Shown here piece by piece: positions 1 through 8,325 of a stretch of DNA of 64,000 nucleotides. Within the stretch, counting starts at the first letter, position 1; each line of letters opens with the position of its first letter. The stretch covers positions 2,604,001-2,668,000 of the forward strand of contig NC_015684.1 of assembly GCF_000218565.1 (NCBI RefSeq). Reading direction: 5' to 3'. Source of the DNA: Afipia carboxidovorans OM5 (lineage in GTDB: Bacteria; Pseudomonadota; Alphaproteobacteria; Rhizobiales; Xanthobacteraceae). The notes below the pieces were generated by a model that saw only the letters and a program-made list of their open reading frames with translations, was not told the DNA's origin and ran no database searches. Made by a program: the position numbers and the translations under genes.

Positions 1-79
1 GGCGCGGCTCCCAGCATTTCAGCGTCTTTTCCGACGCCATTGCGTCTAACTCGGCGGCGAGCGCCAAATGATCTGTCAT
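1..79 (-). CDS. Partial phage protein, N-terminus only
   Basis: An ATG at 79 overlaps the stop codon of the C5 methyltransferase gene in an ATGA junction, the same coupling used throughout this operon. Twenty-six codons are open to the window edge, starting MTDHLALAAELDAMASEK. The fragment is too short to assign a family. The gene continues beyond position 1. Confidence 0.6.
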   Translation of the reverse strand, partial: MTDHLALAAELDAMASEKTLKCWEPR

Positions 80-2334
80 TCTGCAGCCTCCAATAATGGC
101 ATCGCGCTGGCGGTTCGCCGCGGCCGCTTCACCTTGCGCCGCTGGTAGTTCGCGAAGATCAGATCCTCTGCCTCGGGCGGGCAGACCGAATTCCCGCACA
201 TGTAGCCTTGCTGTTCAGCGGTGAACTTGATGACCGTGCCGTCCTCGAGGATGCCGCGGTCGATGATGTAATCCGGCCGGAAGCCCTGCGCGGTGAAGCG
301 CTCGCGCGCCGTGAGCATGCGCATGCCGATGTCAACGATGACGAATGTGAGGCCGTCGATCTCGACAGTGACGAACTCGCGCTCATCCCAATAGCCATGC
401 GCGCGCAGAAAATCGGCAACCTGGCGGGCGCGCGCTTCGTGCTCGGGGCCGAACGGCGGCAGCGCGGCCGAGGCCTCGACCAGCCCAAACCGCGGCTTCG
501 CCGTGACGGTGTGCAGCGGCTCGCCCGCCGATTGGCTCGGAAGTCCCTCGCCGTAATACTTCGCGAGGAAGCCGAGCACAGCGCCAAGATGGGTGCCGCC
601 AGCGGTGGCGGTTTGCGTCGGATGATCAGCCGGCGAGTCCCGCCGATCTTCGCCTCGCAGATTGATCATGTGCGCGGTTACGACCGATTGCTGACTACCG
701 GCTGTCGTGATGGTCGATACCGGATCGTCAACTGGATGGCCCGGATTACCCTGCCCGGTCCTGCCGTCGATATTGTGCTGCGCCATGAAGGCGGACACGA
801 CGCTGATGTTCGCGCCGCCAGCCGTCAGCGTGTGGACCGGCTTGTCCGCGTCGTTGAACGGCTTCTGAGAATTCCGCATCGTCGCGAGGTGGACCGCAGC
901 GATACTGCCCTCGTTACCGTCAGGAACGATGGTGCCGACCGGCTGTTCGATTGAACGCGTCCGCGGCTCCTGTCCGGGCCGCTCCTGATATCGCGGCACC
1001 ATGAACGCGGTTGAGACGCACAGGTCAGCCTTGCCGGTCTGGGTGATGATCGGATCATCGGCCGCACGCGGCTCGGTCTGCGCGGCACGTCCGCCACAGC
1101 CGACCAGCACGGGGGCAACAACGGCAACGTCATTGGTCGCGAGCACGGTCGGCATCGGCTGCTGAGCATCATGGTCGCCGCGACCGCGCCGCTTGCCATC
1201 GGCTCCCACATCGCCGTGCGCTGTCCTGACCAGCACCGGCGCGACAATGCCGAGCGGCGCCGCACCGCCGCCATGGTGGTCGCTGGCGTGGCTGGTGATC
1301 GTATGAAGTGGCTCACTCGCCGGATGGCCGACCGATCCAGTCTGAAATTTCGTGACGAAAGGCGTCATTATCGCAATCTCGCCGCGATGCGCCGACGTGA
1401 TCGTTCGAAGCGGCTCATCCGCGCTGTTGGCGCGCGGCGGGCCGCTGTGCGTCACAGGAACGAGGAATGGGCGGAGCGCTTCGAGCACGTAACGCGAGGT
1501 GCCCTTGGCGATGCGCGCCATGGTGCTCGCCGCCAACGGACGGTTCGCTCGGATGCCGTGCTTCGCCTTGATCTCCGCCGATGTCTCGAAGATCGACGGG
1601 CACGGCAACGACCAGTCCAAGCAATCGGCCGCCGTCTTCCAAGGTGTCAGGAGCCCGGCCGCTATCTTCGCCGCGTCCTCGACATCGTTGGGGTTGCCGC
1701 GTGTCGGCTCGGGCCACACGATCGGCTCGCCGTCCCGCCGCATGATCATGTAAAGCCGCTTGCGGATCGTGGCCGCCTGCATCTTCCGACCCGCGCGCCA
1801 GGCGCGGCGCTCGCGCCACTCGACGACGTAGCCGAGCGCTTCCCACGAGGCGACGAAGTTCTTGAAGATGGCTCCCTTCTGAAGAGCGCAACGCTTTCCA
1901 TTCTCGTCGAGCGGCGCCCAATCCTGAAATTCTTCGACGTTCTCGAGGAATACCACGCGCGGCCGCTGCCATTTCGGAAGCGCCTTCACCCAGCCGAACA
2001 CGGCCCACGCCAGCCCGCGAATATTCTTGTCGCGCGGCTTGCCGCCCTTGGCCTTGCTGTGATCCTTGCAGTCGGGCGACATCCAGAGCATGCCAACGGG
2101 CCGACCGGCGCACATGCTGATGGCGTCGACCGTCACGACGTCCTCGATCAGATGTTCGGTGCCCGGATGGTTGATCCGATGCATCGCGAGCGCGAACTTG
2201 TCGTGATTGATCGCGATATCCGGGTCGCGGCCGAGCGCGGCAACGATGCCTTCCGACGTGCCGCCACCACCTGCGAAACTGTCGATGACGATTTCTTCGA
2301 TCAGCTCAGACCCGGGATCAACTCTCACATTCAT
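76..2334 (-). CDS. Phage DNA (cytosine-5-)methyltransferase with repeat-rich target-recognition region
   Basis: Transfers a methyl group from S-adenosylmethionine to cytosine C5 in DNA, probably shielding phage DNA from host restriction. Motif I (DSFAGGGGTS) is at residues 18-27, the catalytic cysteine lies in SPDCKDHS (Cys89), the ENV motif is at 131-133, RKRLYMI (motif VIII) at 191-197, and the motif X element GNSVCPPE near 714. Between motif VIII and the C-terminus, residues about 307-621 hold nine degenerate units of 25-35 residues, each beginning with a proline-x-x-T-[IVLAQ]-x element such as EPLHTIT. At 752 aa it is about twice the usual length for this family. The ATG at 2334 is preferred over an in-frame start further upstream because it follows AAAGGAGG and overlaps the previous stop as ATGA. 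Target sequence is unknown. Confidence 0.93.
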   Translation of the reverse strand: MNVRVDPGSELIEEIVIDSFAGGGGTSEGIVAALGRDPDIAINHDKFALAMHRINHPGTEHLIEDVVTVDAISMCAGRPVGMLWMSPDCKDHSKAKGGKPRDKNIRGLAWAVFGWVKALPKWQRPRVVFLENVEEFQDWAPLDENGKRCALQKGAIFKNFVASWEALGYVVEWRERRAWRAGRKMQAATIRKRLYMIMRRDGEPIVWPEPTRGNPNDVEDAAKIAAGLLTPWKTAADCLDWSLPCPSIFETSAEIKAKHGIRANRPLAASTMARIAKGTSRYVLEALRPFLVPVTHSGPPRANSADEPLRTITSAHRGEIAIMTPFVTKFQTGSVGHPASEPLHTITSHASDHHGGGAAPLGIVAPVLVRTAHGDVGADGKRRGRGDHDAQQPMPTVLATNDVAVVAPVLVGCGGRAAQTEPRAADDPIITQTGKADLCVSTAFMVPRYQERPGQEPRTRSIEQPVGTIVPDGNEGSIAAVHLATMRNSQKPFNDADKPVHTLTAGGANISVVSAFMAQHNIDGRTGQGNPGHPVDDPVSTITTAGSQQSVVTAHMINLRGEDRRDSPADHPTQTATAGGTHLGAVLGFLAKYYGEGLPSQSAGEPLHTVTAKPRFGLVEASAALPPFGPEHEARARQVADFLRAHGYWDEREFVTVEIDGLTFVIVDIGMRMLTARERFTAQGFRPDYIIDRGILEDGTVIKFTAEQQGYMCGNSVCPPEAEDLIFANYQRRKVKRPRRTASAMPLLEAAE

Positions 2335-3173
2335 CGAACGGCCTCCTTTGCAGCGTTCAGCATGTCGGCAATGACCTGAAGAAGGCCGAGCGGGGCCTTC
2401 TCGTGCTCGTATTCTTCGGTGTGGCTGGCCCACCAATTCAGCGTCTCGGCTCCAGACCCGCCGCTAAGGAATTGCATTGGCCACGGCAGAGCTTCGTTCA
2501 TGCGCGCGATTTCGTCCGCGGTGGCGGTCCGAGCGATGACGTTGCGACCGATCGATAGGGTCTGATTTCCGGCCTGATGCGCGAGCTCACCCGCCTCGTA
2601 GCGATAGGACGGCCACGCCGCGCCGAATTCCTTTGGACAAACATTCATGGGCAGCCGGCGCAGCACCGCGTGCGCCTCGATAAGGCGCTCACCGACGCGT
2701 CGCGCGGTCCATTGCGCAGGCAGCCGCGGGCGATCCAGAAGGCCGCCACGCAGGCGAGCAGCGTCGACAACGCGGTATGTGCCGGGGATCAACCCGGGCC
2801 GTGGCGGCGGCGCAGGATCTTCCTCGCTGTCGAGATCGGGCTGCTGGATGGGGTCGGGAAGCTTGATCGGCTTTTCCGCGATCGACCACCGGGGCGACTT
2901 GTCCTTCGACGTGCGCCGCTCGAGTTGTCGCTTCAGCTTCTTGATCCGCCTTGCCTCAGCCTCGCGCTCTTCATCCCAATGCGCCTGCGGATGGGGCTGC
3001 GCAGCCATGATCGCCGCGTGCCGCTCCATCGCGGCAGCCCGCGCCTTCCGCTTCGCTTCCTTGGCGGCCTTCCGCTTTGCCTTCGCGGCCTTCTCAAGGC
3101 GGATTTCCGCACGCCGCGCCTCGCGCGCGGTACGCTTCAGTTCATCGTCTGCCGTGGGCGGGGCTTTGGTCAC
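2331..3173 (-). CDS. Uncharacterised phage protein with basic helical N-terminus
   Basis: Not recognised. The first about 95 residues are very rich in Lys, Arg, Ala and Glu and should form a long charged helix or coiled coil. A proline-rich linker follows (about 115-130). The C-terminal half has conserved-looking Trp and Cys residues (MNVCPKEFGAAWPSYRYEAG). It overlaps both neighbours by four bases, so it is translated with the methyltransferase and the preceding small gene. A DNA-binding or scaffolding role is possible but only a guess. Confidence 0.75.
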   Translation of the reverse strand: MTKAPPTADDELKRTAREARRAEIRLEKAAKAKRKAAKEAKRKARAAAMERHAAIMAAQPHPQAHWDEEREAEARRIKKLKRQLERRTSKDKSPRWSIAEKPIKLPDPIQQPDLDSEEDPAPPPRPGLIPGTYRVVDAARLRGGLLDRPRLPAQWTARRVGERLIEAHAVLRRLPMNVCPKEFGAAWPSYRYEAGELAHQAGNQTLSIGRNVIARTATADEIARMNEALPWPMQFLSGGSGAETLNWWASHTEEYEHEKAPLGLLQVIADMLNAAKEAVR

Positions 3174-3538
3174 GCCGGCGCCCTTTCCAGTTTTGCGAGG
3201 TGAAGTTTCAGGAGAACCGTTGTCATCGCGCGCGCCAGGTCGGCGGCCGTGATATCGCGACCGTCTTTCCAGCCGGACAGAACGCGCTCGCGCAGCACCT
3301 TCGCTGCGGCGTTACAGATTTCGGTGCGCGGATAGCCGAGAAGCCCGGTCAATTGCGCCGCGCCATCCATGAAGCTGACCGGACAAAGCGTCAGGCTCGG
3401 CGCATCGAGTGCATTGAGGATGTCGGCGCCAAGCGCCCTGTCCTCGCCCTCGCCGTTCTGCAGGCGGACCAGAAGCCGCCGAACATCGGCCGCGGCGGCG
3501 CGCTGCGCGTCGGTCATATGGATGCGCGTGTCAACCAT
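3170..3538 (-). CDS. Uncharacterised small phage protein
   Basis: A 122-residue, mostly helical, soluble protein without recognised motif. It begins MVDTRIHMTDAQRAAA. The ATG at 3538 follows a GAGG five bases upstream and overlaps the preceding gene by eight bases. A longer in-frame version would overlap much further and has no well-placed ribosome site. It sits in the middle of the leftward operon between the 145-aa protein and the basic 280-aa protein. Confidence 0.65.
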   Translation of the reverse strand: MVDTRIHMTDAQRAAAADVRRLLVRLQNGEGEDRALGADILNALDAPSLTLCPVSFMDGAAQLTGLLGYPRTEICNAAAKVLRERVLSGWKDGRDITAADLARAMTTVLLKLHLAKLERAPA

Positions 3539-3968
3539 TGGCCTCGCCATGCCTCCAAACGAAGCGGCCGCGCTCGGTGACGAGAAACGCCGCCTCTGGG
3601 TCGGTAGCGCCACCGTTGACGTGGATCAGCCCGTGCGCGCAAAGCTTTCGTGCAGTCGAGAGCTTGCAGATGTTGAGAACAACCGGGGCCCGACCGATCG
3701 CGTCGTATTGCGCCTTGGATCGGATTGCGCGGGAGAGATAGCGGCCGCCAGCCATCGTGCGCAGCACGAACCGCTGAACGCTCGACAGGCTGTGCCACGT
3801 CGCCCGCGCGCCCATGACGCCGTTGGCGATCTCGCGCATCGCCAAGTCGAATTCGGCAAGTACGTCGTCTCGGCCGCTCTCCACGAGAAGCTGGCGCACG
3901 CGAGCGTTGCGTGCCTGCGCCTGGCGCTCGATCTCCTGAAGGATCGGATCGTAATCGTTCACGATCAT
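3531..3968 (-). CDS. Uncharacterised phage protein, 145 aa
   Basis: Not recognised. The sequence reads as alpha-helical in its first 80 residues, and the last 60 residues have the alternating pattern of a small winged-helix fold ending in a FLVTERGRFVW hairpin. No cysteine cluster, signal peptide or membrane segment is present. Its start overlaps the stop of the HerA-like ATPase gene (ATGA), so the two are probably translated together. Confidence 0.65.
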   Translation of the reverse strand: MIVNDYDPILQEIERQAQARNARVRQLLVESGRDDVLAEFDLAMREIANGVMGARATWHSLSSVQRFVLRTMAGGRYLSRAIRSKAQYDAIGRAPVVLNICKLSTARKLCAHGLIHVNGGATDPEAAFLVTERGRFVWRHGEANG

Positions 3969-5668
3969 CGCGGCGCCTCACAGAGGAAAGCCGAGAGCCT
4001 GAACGAGCCCTTGTCTTGGTCGATCAGATTGGCTTTTCGGATCGATTTGACGCCCTTGTACCAGTATCCATTACCGGGCTTCGCGCCGATCGCCGCGGAC
4101 ATCTGCTCGGTGGTGACTTGGTGCCCGCGATGGTTCGCGATGAATTGCAGCATCTGGCCGCCAGGCGCGCCGACCTTCCCGGCCCACAGCGAGACGAGCT
4201 CACCGAGCGTCGCAGGCGACCCGGTCCCGCCATTCGCTTTGCGACCTGCGGCGGAATGCGCAACCATCCCTTCGGCTTCTCGCACATAGCCACCGTCGAC
4301 GAGAGATCGCTTCGCCTTATAGAAGTAGCCGTTACCCGGGAGGATGCCCGCGACGATGCAGGCGTTATCCCACGTGAGGTCGTGGTAACGACAAATCGCT
4401 GCCAGCAGCTTCATCGCCCCGCCGTCGAGTTCGCCGCTCGCGGCAGGCTTCGGCTTCGATGGTGCCTGCGGCGTCGGTTTTGGCAGATCGGCCGGGTTGG
4501 TAACTACCCTCGGTAGATCGAGCGCGATAAAACCACGGCCATGTCCACCTTTTCCATAGGGGACCGCCACGTCGCTAGGCAGGTCGGTCAGTAGGTTCCG
4601 GGTGACCTCTTCATAGGTCTGAGGTTGTGCCATGTAACTCAGCAACGCATCGAACACGGCCCGCGCCGATCGAACCCCACCATCGGCAAGGCCGCGCGCA
4701 TAGCCATGATCTTCCGCCGCCTTCAGGGCGGCCGGATCGATCGCACTTCCATTCTTGCCGCCAGACTTAGGCTCGGCTCTCTGGAGCCGTTCGGCGGCTG
4801 CAGCATCCATCGCCGTCTTGATCGGGCCAAGGTCGACCTGCGCCAGCGTCTTCGGCTCGACACGCTTCTCTCCAGCCTTCGGCGTGGCCGAGGTGTCGAG
4901 CGTCTTGATTTTCGGGAAGCGCATGCGCTGAAGCTGGTTGTCCGTGGTGGACCACACCCACGCCTCGCCGACATCGAGGCGGGCCAGCGTGTCAAACACC
5001 TCTTTCGCCTGGTCGCGGTCGCCGTTTCCATCAACCCACGCCTTGACCGCGTCGCGATCCTGCGGCGCCGGCAAGCGGTGCATGATCAGCGTGGCCGCCT
5101 GCGTCAGCACGTCCTTGGAGAGCCGAGCAGGCCGCTGCGTGATGGTGATGAGGCGGAAGCCGCGGAAGCGGCCGCGTCGGCAAATCCAGTCGATCTCTGC
5201 ATGGAGCGCCTTGCTGTCATCGCCCATCGGGTTCTGAGGGGCGAAGACGTCAGCCTCTTCCAGCACCAGCGTCAGGGCTTCGGTGTTGACGCGGCGGAGC
5301 TCCCGCAGGAACGCGAGCAAGAACGATTGCTGCGCCGTCTTCGACAGGTCCGAGATATCCAGCACCGCAGGGATGTTGTTCCGCGCAATGACGTCCGCCA
5401 TCGGCACGGCGGCGGCAGGCTCGAGCGGCAGGTCGCCGTGCACGCCGCCGAAGATCGCGATCGGAAAGCCGGCGTCCCGGCCGTTCGCTGCCGTACGCAA
5501 TCCGGCCCAGACGCCGAGCGGATCGAGTATCAGGACGCGACGCTTCCCCTCGAGCAGGCGCTCAACGATGCCCTTCGACGTGTACGTCTTGCCGCCGCCC
5601 TTCCGTCCGAGAACAGCGACATCTTCTTCCAGATACGCTTCAGGCAATAGCGCGACTTCGCTCGACAT
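3965..5668 (-). CDS. HerA/FtsK-like DNA-translocase ATPase (DUF87-type) with duplicated C-terminal domain
   Basis: A P-loop ATPase of 567 aa related to HerA/VirB4-type DNA pumps. Walker A is GRKGGGKT (21-28) and Walker B is LTLVLEEAD (132-140). An ITQRPARLSKD segment resembles the sensor region of this family. The C-terminal third contains two related helical, probably winged-helix modules, each with a PGNGY-[FW]-YK core (about residues 435-480 and 505-555). The role in this phage is unknown. DNA translocation or end processing is inferred from the fold, and a nuclease partner such as NurA is not visible. ATG 5668 follows AAAGGGG. An in-frame TTG at 5683 is less likely. Confidence 0.8.
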   Translation of the reverse strand: MSSEVALLPEAYLEEDVAVLGRKGGGKTYTSKGIVERLLEGKRRVLILDPLGVWAGLRTAANGRDAGFPIAIFGGVHGDLPLEPAAAVPMADVIARNNIPAVLDISDLSKTAQQSFLLAFLRELRRVNTEALTLVLEEADVFAPQNPMGDDSKALHAEIDWICRRGRFRGFRLITITQRPARLSKDVLTQAATLIMHRLPAPQDRDAVKAWVDGNGDRDQAKEVFDTLARLDVGEAWVWSTTDNQLQRMRFPKIKTLDTSATPKAGEKRVEPKTLAQVDLGPIKTAMDAAAAERLQRAEPKSGGKNGSAIDPAALKAAEDHGYARGLADGGVRSARAVFDALLSYMAQPQTYEEVTRNLLTDLPSDVAVPYGKGGHGRGFIALDLPRVVTNPADLPKPTPQAPSKPKPAASGELDGGAMKLLAAICRYHDLTWDNACIVAGILPGNGYFYKAKRSLVDGGYVREAEGMVAHSAAGRKANGGTGSPATLGELVSLWAGKVGAPGGQMLQFIANHRGHQVTTEQMSAAIGAKPGNGYWYKGVKSIRKANLIDQDKGSFRLSAFLCEAPR

Positions 5669-5679
5669 GGTCGCCCCTT

Positions 5680-6096
5680 TCAAATGATGTACGGGATTTT
5701 TTCGTTGACGCTGCCGCCGCCGGCGACGTGCTCTTCCATGCGCGACTTGAAGTCCGCATAGGCCTCTGCGTGTTCTTCATCGTCGCCGGCGGCTGCCTTA
5801 AAGCTTTCCTCGGCATCGGCCCATGTCGGCGAACAATCGATGCAAGAAATTTCGCCGTCCTCGTAGTGGTAGCCACGGTCTCCGTGAAACAGGATGCATT
5901 CGCACCCGACGCAATATCCGGCGACCTCAAGGTCTCCCCTAGCCATCAGAAATTCATCGCGGATGCCTTCAATGGCGCCAATCGCGTGAACCTGCGGAGC
6001 AATCGATTTGCGGATTTCTTCGGCGGCATTGTCCAGACCCTCAACAATGGCCTGAATTTCTTTCCGCTCGTCTTTAGTCAGCGTTTCAAGCGTCAT
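5680..6096 (-). CDS. Phage protein with CxxC zinc-binding motifs
   Basis: A 138-residue acidic protein. The middle contains two cysteine pairs (YCVGCECI and ISCIDCSP, about residues 62-90) of the spacing seen in zinc ribbons. The N-terminal 55 residues are predicted helix. Function is unknown. It overlaps the next upstream small gene (ATGA at 6093-6096) and is separated by 11 bases from the HerA-like ATPase start. Confidence 0.7.
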   Translation of the reverse strand: MTLETLTKDERKEIQAIVEGLDNAAEEIRKSIAPQVHAIGAIEGIRDEFLMARGDLEVAGYCVGCECILFHGDRGYHYEDGEISCIDCSPTWADAEESFKAAAGDDEEHAEAYADFKSRMEEHVAGGGSVNEKIPYII

Positions 6097-6299
6097 AGTG
6101 CGTTTCCTTCACGAAAGAGCGGGCCTTGACTGATCTTCGTTCGATAGTCGTCGCGAACCGCGATCATCAGAGCCATCTGCTTGTCTGCCTTCGTCTGTCG
6201 TAGCTTCCCGGCTGCGACCAGGCGCGGATAGACCCGATGCCGCTGCGCGATCTCGCGCTCTATCTCTTCCAGCTTCTCTTCGAGCGTGAATTCCTTCAT
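6093..6299 (-). CDS. Small charged phage protein
   Basis: Sixty-eight residues, starting MKEFTLEEKLEEIEREIAQR, with a heptad-like pattern suggesting a coiled coil. ATG 6299 follows GGGAG at good spacing. An in-frame ATG four codons upstream would start inside that ribosome site. It lies directly downstream of the replicative helicase gene. Function is unknown. Confidence 0.7.
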   Translation of the reverse strand: MKEFTLEEKLEEIEREIAQRHRVYPRLVAAGKLRQTKADKQMALMIAVRDDYRTKISQGPLFREGNAL

Positions 6300-6310
6300 G
6301 GCGGCTCCCA

Positions 6311-8047
6311 TCAGAAGAAGTCCTCGATGCCGACAGGCATCGGGGGCTCGTCAGCAAACATGTCCCTGCTTTTCTTTGGCTGGGTGCGCTTGATCCCGCG
6401 CACCGGTTTTCCGGTCCACCAGATGAGCTGGTCGCGGCCATCGACGACGCGAACGTGCATCATGTTCTGGCGGCAGCGCTTCAACGCCTTCTTGACGCGC
6501 TCGCGGTGCGCCTTCTCGCCTTCAGGCGTGTTGTCATCCTCGCGAAGCATGCGCTTCGCGATCTCTCGCTTCACAATGTCGTAGTCCACGACCTTGCCGA
6601 TCGATTTGGGCAAACCAAGTTCCGCCGGCGGCGCGATGCCTTGTTCATCGAGGCATTCAAGAAGCACCTCAACGAACTGCTGCTCCTGCTTCGTCGCGTG
6701 CGCGCCCTGCTGGCCGTCTTCGCGCCGAGCGCCCTCACCGTCTTTCAGAGGCTCGGCGATGTTCGGCGAGGTGACGACGCAGGATGTGCGCTCCCGTCCG
6801 AATTTATTGAACGTCCCGTCCGCAACCTCGCGCAGAACGAACTCTGTCTCTTCGCCATCCCTACCTTCGCGCTGCTTTCTGACCTTCATTGCGCGCAGAT
6901 CGCGACCGTCGTCGTCCTTCAACTGCACCGGCTGACGGGCGTTACCGCCCATCTTTCGAGACACGACGATCACGGTGTCGATGTTGTTCGTAAGCTGCTC
7001 GTTGCCACGGTGCTTACCGACGGAATTGGTGTGCCCGACAAGAAGCGATGCAGCGCCCGTGAGTTCACGGAGCCGATCGAAGTTTACGCGGATTTTCGAC
7101 ACCACTTCGCTGTCGATCTCTGACGCGCCTGGCGTTGCCGCGTTGTAGGTGTCAAACACCATCAACCCGAGCCCGGCCTCCCCGAAATAGGTCCGCGCAA
7201 TCCCATTCATCTCTTCTGAGAGCCGCTCGACGACGTTGTCCGCTGGCCACATCGAAAGAGGCTTGGTCAGGACGGCAAAGGGAAGGTCCGCGACTTCTAA
7301 GCCGTGGTGCTTGCGGTAGGCTCGCATGCGCGCCTTCGCGCCACGTGACGCCTCGTAGGCACACCAAATCACGCCGCGCGGCCGCAGCACTCGCCGGCCG
7401 AAGAACGGGACGCCGCGCGCGACGCACATAGCAAGGTGATAGGTCAGGAAAGACTTGCCCGTTTGGCTTTCGCCCATCATGAGCGCGCCCTCATGCTCGG
7501 GGATAAGATCCTCGACCAGGTATTCGTATTCTTCGCCGGGGTCGTTCTGATCGGTCCAAAGCGTCAGCCCCATCTTCGAGACGAACGGCAGGTTGACCTG
7601 CATTTCTTCGTTGCTGATGGCACCGATGGCTCGCCGCTCGGAAAGCTGCTGGATATGACCCGCAAGCTCGCCCACGTCGATCGTCATGTCAGACGCCGCC
7701 ATGAGGCGGGCGAGATATTGATTGACGGTCAGTCCACCGACGATGACTTCGGTCGGATCGATGCCGAGCGCGGCCGCAACCGACGGCATGGTGGCCTTCC
7801 AGCCTTCTTCGGCAGCCTTAACGAAGGTCGAAAAGATGCGGCGGTGAAAAACGTCAAAGAAGTCGCCTTCTGTCACCTCTTGAACGACGTCACCGATGGC
7901 GTCAGGAGACATCAGCAGGTAACCGAGCAGCAGGCGCTCACCTTCGATATCGGTCAGCGGCGCGCCGCCGGCGTCGAACAGATCGCCGGTCGGAAGCTCG
8001 ACAGGCGCGTCTTCAGTGGGCGGGCTTGTCACTTCTGTGTCCACCAT
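6311..8047 (-). CDS. Replicative helicase-like ATPase: DnaB N-domain joined to RepA-like AAA_25 core
   Basis: Probably the phage replicative helicase or helicase-loader ATPase. Residues 33-115 look like the helical N-terminal domain of DnaB (EGERLLLGYLLMSPDAI). Residues 180-420 form a RepA/AAA_25-type RecA fold with Walker A GESQTGKS (192-199), Walker B LGLMVFDTYNAA (293-304) and a LLVGHTNSVGK motif. The C-terminal 150 residues are charged and may contain a winged helix. DnaB itself has a different RecA core, so this is a mixed architecture. The start overlaps the preceding stop by one base (TGATG). Confidence 0.85.
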   Translation of the reverse strand: MVDTEVTSPPTEDAPVELPTGDLFDAGGAPLTDIEGERLLLGYLLMSPDAIGDVVQEVTEGDFFDVFHRRIFSTFVKAAEEGWKATMPSVAAALGIDPTEVIVGGLTVNQYLARLMAASDMTIDVGELAGHIQQLSERRAIGAISNEEMQVNLPFVSKMGLTLWTDQNDPGEEYEYLVEDLIPEHEGALMMGESQTGKSFLTYHLAMCVARGVPFFGRRVLRPRGVIWCAYEASRGAKARMRAYRKHHGLEVADLPFAVLTKPLSMWPADNVVERLSEEMNGIARTYFGEAGLGLMVFDTYNAATPGASEIDSEVVSKIRVNFDRLRELTGAASLLVGHTNSVGKHRGNEQLTNNIDTVIVVSRKMGGNARQPVQLKDDDGRDLRAMKVRKQREGRDGEETEFVLREVADGTFNKFGRERTSCVVTSPNIAEPLKDGEGARREDGQQGAHATKQEQQFVEVLLECLDEQGIAPPAELGLPKSIGKVVDYDIVKREIAKRMLREDDNTPEGEKAHRERVKKALKRCRQNMMHVRVVDGRDQLIWWTGKPVRGIKRTQPKKSRDMFADEPPMPVGIEDFF

Positions 8048-8325
8048 CAGGCCTTTTTCTTGCTGAGCCGCTTGGCGACTTCGTTTGGCTGATACAGGCA
8101 GGCATCGAGAAAGCGTGCGGTCGAGCGCAGCAGCGCGATGCGTTTGATTTCCGCGGCGGACGGCTCTGAGCGAAGTGCCGCAATCAGGAAAGCGCGCTGT
8201 GACATTTCGAGGTTCAGCGCCTCGAAGGTGACAGCCATCATCATGTCCGCAAGCTTCGGCTTCGGGTTGCCGGCCTGCTCAACGGCATCTGCAATCATCT
8301 TGTCGATGGCGGGATAGTCGCTCAT
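8047..8325 (-). CDS. Uncharacterised small helical phage protein
   Basis: A 92-residue protein beginning MSDYPAIDKMIADAVEQ. It is predicted all-helical and ends in a lysine-rich tail (RLSKKKA). The start was placed at 8325 because it overlaps the stop of the helicase-methyltransferase gene in a TGATG junction. The gene lies between two DNA-processing genes, but nothing in it shows a function. Confidence 0.7.
   Translation of the reverse strand: MSDYPAIDKMIADAVEQAGNPKPKLADMMMAVTFEALNLEMSQRAFLIAALRSEPSAAEIKRIALLRSTARFLDACLYQPNEVAKRLSKKKA

Noticed and set aside
1171..2379. 402-residue open frame on the plus strand over the C5 methyltransferase
   Set aside because: It has a composition rich in Arg, no motif and no ribosome site, and lies on the opposite strand of a gene with all methyltransferase motifs.
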